Shown here: positions 60,936 to 64,000 of the stretch, piece by piece
How positions within the stretch are numbered: position 1 is the stretch's first letter
Layout: each line of letters opens with the position of its first letter
Source: Arthrobacter roseus
GTDB lineage: Bacteria > Actinomycetota > Actinomycetes > Actinomycetales > Micrococcaceae
Direction of reading: 5' to 3'
DNA: 64,000 nucleotides
Assembly (NCBI RefSeq): GCF_016907875.1
Contig: NZ_JAFBCU010000001.1
Coordinates: 2,232,001-2,296,000, forward strand
Notes under the pieces: model-generated
Databases searched by the model: none
What the model was told of the DNA's origin: nothing
Seen by the model: only the letters and a program-made list of their open reading frames with translations
Position numbers and translations under genes: made by a program

Positions 60936-62183
60936 ATGACCACTGAGCGAGCGGACCACGAATACCTCGTCGGGCGGATCGTCTCCGGCGCAGAGATCAT
61001 CAACGACGGCCTAGTGGCGTTTGTGGAGGACCGCATTCACTATGCCGGGACTCGCGAGGGATTTCTCCATGAAGTTGGCACGAATCCGGTGGCAAGCGGT
61101 TGGAGGCAATCCGATCAGAGCGCCACGGACTCTCTACTGCTTCCGGGCATGGTGGATCTTCATTGTCACGGGGCAGCTGGTTTTGATTTTAGTGACGGCA
61201 ATGAGGTGGGCAATCGCACGGCCGCGGGCCACCAACACGAATGCGGAACCACCACTCTTCTCGCCAGCACCATGGCACTGCCTCACGGACGTTTACTTAG
61301 GGCGTTCGAAGCCCTGAATACGCTCGTCGACGAGGAACTGGTTTCAGGAATTCACTCCGAGGGGCCGTATCTGTCGCCACAACGGTGCGGTGCCCAGAAC
61401 CCGGACTTCGTCCGAGAGCCCAACGAACGTGAACTTATAGAACTTCTGCACGCAGCGGCAGGAAACCTATTGACCATGACTTGTGCACCTGAGCTTAATA
61501 ATTCGGCCATGCTCGTCGACATCTTGACAACCCATGGTGTTACGCCGTCGTTGGGTCACACCAACGCCGATGCCAGCACTACCGAGGCTTCCCTGCAGCT
61601 GATCAGCGAGGAAATGGCATCCGCAGGATTCGATGGGCACTTCGGAAAACCAACAGTCACGCACCTATTCAATGCCATGCCTCCCATGCATCACCGCGAC
61701 CCCGGCCCAATCCCAGTTTTCTTGCGCACTGCGGCGGAGGGAAACGCCGTCGTTGAACTCATCGCTGACGGCGTCCACGTGGATCCGGAGGTCATCCGAA
61801 CCGTTTTCGCCTTACTGGGACCGAACGCGATTGCACTGGTGAGCGACTCCACGGCGGTAACCGGTTTGCCCGACGGCGAGTACCTGCTCGGCGGGGCCCC
61901 CGTCACGATCCGTGGTTCCACCATCGAGCTTAAGCGGTCGCATACTTTGGCTGGTGGGGCAGGCTTTCTACTGGACGTCGTTCGGGCTGCCGTTGCTGCC
62001 GGCGTCGAGCTGGCAGACGCAGTCTCGAGTGCGACGGCGACGCCCGCCGAAGTCATGGGGCTGGCTGATGAGGTTGGTGCACTGCGTAACGGCCTGCGGG
62101 CAGATTGCCTCGTCGTGAATTCCGATCTGGACCTTGTAGCTGTTGTTCGCCGAGGAGAATGGCTGAGAACGAAACGCTGCTGA
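60936..62183 (+). CDS. nagA: N-acetylglucosamine-6-phosphate deacetylase
   Basis: Amidohydrolase of 415 residues releasing acetate from GlcNAc-6-phosphate. Metal and substrate motifs: VDLHCHGAAGFDF, GIHSEGPYLSPQRCGAQNP, PSLGHTNADAST, VTHLFNAMPPMHHRDPG, VELIADGVHVDPEVI and the catalytic aspartate in ALVSDSTAVTGLPDGEYLLGG. It stands alone here without nagB or a PTS, so it may serve cell-wall recycling as much as catabolism. It converges on the DUF2550 gene. Confidence 0.94.
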   Translation: MTTERADHEYLVGRIVSGAEIINDGLVAFVEDRIHYAGTREGFLHEVGTNPVASGWRQSDQSATDSLLLPGMVDLHCHGAAGFDFSDGNEVGNRTAAGHQHECGTTTLLASTMALPHGRLLRAFEALNTLVDEELVSGIHSEGPYLSPQRCGAQNPDFVREPNERELIELLHAAAGNLLTMTCAPELNNSAMLVDILTTHGVTPSLGHTNADASTTEASLQLISEEMASAGFDGHFGKPTVTHLFNAMPPMHHRDPGPIPVFLRTAAEGNAVVELIADGVHVDPEVIRTVFALLGPNAIALVSDSTAVTGLPDGEYLLGGAPVTIRGSTIELKRSHTLAGGAGFLLDVVRAAVAAGVELADAVSSATATPAEVMGLADEVGALRNGLRADCLVVNSDLDLVAVVRRGEWLRTKRC

Positions 62184-62230
62184 ACAACTGCCGTCCGAAC
62201 GCCGTTAAAATGTTCTCCACGTGTCCTCGG

Positions 62231-62662
62231 TCAGCGCCAGGTGCCAATCCCGATTACTGGACCTGCCTCGAGCCACGAAGATAGGCCTGTATAGGCTTCG
62301 TACTTCATCACGAGCAGCAGTTCCTTCCCCTCATAGTGAAGGCAAACTACCACCGCACCAGGTTGAATTCTCGGCTTCTCTGCCTCTGTGGGCTGCCGCC
62401 ACCCCTGCAGCTCCAGTGAACTACGCAGAAACTTGTACTTCGGTCGGGGACTCAGAGACATCAAGCGCAGCCACTGGAGATGATTGTCCCCATAACGACA
62501 AACCCCCATCTGCCAACCGTCAGGCGGAAGGTAAATGGAGGCGTCGAAAGTACCCAGAGCGCGTCGCAGTTGAATGCGACGCACTCCAAAGGCTATGAGA
62601 ACCAGAACAAGCAGAACAAAGACTACTGCCAGAACGAGGAACGTATAGCCGATTTCATTCAA
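62231..62662 (-). CDS. DUF2550 membrane protein
   Basis: A 143-residue protein with one N-terminal TM segment (FLVLAVVFVLLVLVLIAFGV, residues 9-28), followed by a basic cytoplasmic or peripheral domain: LGTFDASIYLPPDGWQMGVCRYGDNHLQWLRLMSLSPRPKYKFLRSSLEL. This is the DUF2550 family, found beside atpC in actinobacteria such as Rv1312. It follows atpC by seven bases and is likely in the atp operon. Function unknown. Confidence 0.9.
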   Translation of the reverse strand: MNEIGYTFLVLAVVFVLLVLVLIAFGVRRIQLRRALGTFDASIYLPPDGWQMGVCRYGDNHLQWLRLMSLSPRPKYKFLRSSLELQGWRQPTEAEKPRIQPGAVVVCLHYEGKELLLVMKYEAYTGLSSWLEAGPVIGIGTWR

Positions 62663-62669
62663 TGTTTGA

Positions 62670-62966
62670 TCAGCGAGTTCCTGCGCTCGATGCGGCAGGT
62701 GCGCCTTCGGTTACCTTCGCGTTGTCGGCGACAATAACTACACGATCGCCATCAACAGAGAAGAAACCCCCATCGACGGAAACCGTCATTCGTGCACCTT
62801 CAACAGGCACAATCCCCAGATCTCCCGCAGCCAAGACTGCCAGAATCGGCGAATGCCCAGGCATAACGCCTATTTCACCATCGCTGGTCCGAGCGCGAAC
62901 CAGCGTGGCTGGACCAGACCAGACAAAATGGTCAGCGGCAACAATTTCAACATCAAGTTCAGCCAT
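62670..62966 (-). CDS. atpC: ATP synthase epsilon subunit
   Basis: A 98-residue protein of the F1 central stalk. It covers the N-terminal beta-sandwich (MAELDVEIVAADHFVWSGPATLVRARTSDGEIGVMPGHSPILAVLAAGD...FFSVDGDRVVIVADNAK). The long C-terminal helical hairpin that inhibits the enzyme in many bacteria is missing, giving a short form typical of several actinobacteria. It begins three bases after the atpD stop. Confidence 0.95.
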   Translation of the reverse strand: MAELDVEIVAADHFVWSGPATLVRARTSDGEIGVMPGHSPILAVLAAGDLGIVPVEGARMTVSVDGGFFSVDGDRVVIVADNAKVTEGAPAASSAGTR

Positions 62967-62969
62967 GAG

Positions 62970-64000
<1,031 letters not shown>

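Overview
The window looks like chromosomal DNA of a moderately GC-rich actinobacterium, most likely Arthrobacter or a close Micrococcaceae relative (inference from gene content; no database search was possible). Pointers are the NucS/EndoMS mismatch-repair nuclease, the block pncB / clpS / DUF2017 / murI / Rv1339-type hydrolase / rph / rdgB (same order as in mycobacteria), DUF2550 beside atpC, a DUF3039 gene beside a superfamily 2 helicase, frequent GTG starts and four-base ATGA/GTGA gene overlaps, and a homoprotocatechuate dioxygenase resembling the Mn-dependent enzyme of Arthrobacter. No rRNA, tRNA, insertion sequence, prophage or CRISPR array was seen.

Left part (1-22800): the 3' part of mqo, an RND exporter, and an LLM flavin oxidoreductase / MarR / SDR operon. 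Next, on the minus strand, a complete de novo NAD operon (NrtR-like regulator, nadA, nadB, nadC, NifS-type desulfurase). An AsnC/Lrp regulator diverges from an amino acid permease. A three-gene surface-protein locus follows (TasA/camelysin-like protein, SipW-type signal peptidase, LamG-fold protein). A 2-oxoacid dehydrogenase operon follows in which the E2 is represented by a stand-alone lipoyl domain plus an alpha/beta hydrolase. A MarR-like gene and a soluble Ser/Thr kinase close the part.

Accessory catabolism and resistance (22800-35820): a homoprotocatechuate (3,4-dihydroxyphenylacetate) meta-cleavage operon with a FAH-RraA fusion, a GntR regulator, a DapA-type aldolase, hpaE and hpaD. 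Next to it lie an MHS-type transporter and a divergent IclR regulator. Between hpaD and the transporter are two tandem, diverged copies of a three-hairpin element, candidate structured RNA. Another MFS transporter precedes an arsenic locus (arsR, acr3, arsC) with a decayed arsO-like flavoprotein gene.

Core part (35820-64000): sbcCD, an aquaporin with a Glu-Ala repeat tail, an ADP-ribosylglycohydrolase, an exonuclease-BRCT protein, DedA, rdgB, rph, an Rv1339-type metallo-hydrolase, murI, DUF2017 and clpS. Then come the NAD salvage pair pncB-pncA, the helicase and DUF3039, an ABC exporter, a CnoX-like protein, a large unknown membrane protein, an AI-2E family protein, an alpha/beta hydrolase, nucS, nagA, DUF2550, atpC and the 3' part of atpD.

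Functionally, NAD is made de novo and salvaged from genes in one window. The aromatic operon should feed pyruvate and succinic semialdehyde to central metabolism. The most unusual items are the split E2, the tandem RNA-like hairpins, the SipW-dependent surface locus and the FAH-RraA fusion inside an aromatic catabolic operon.
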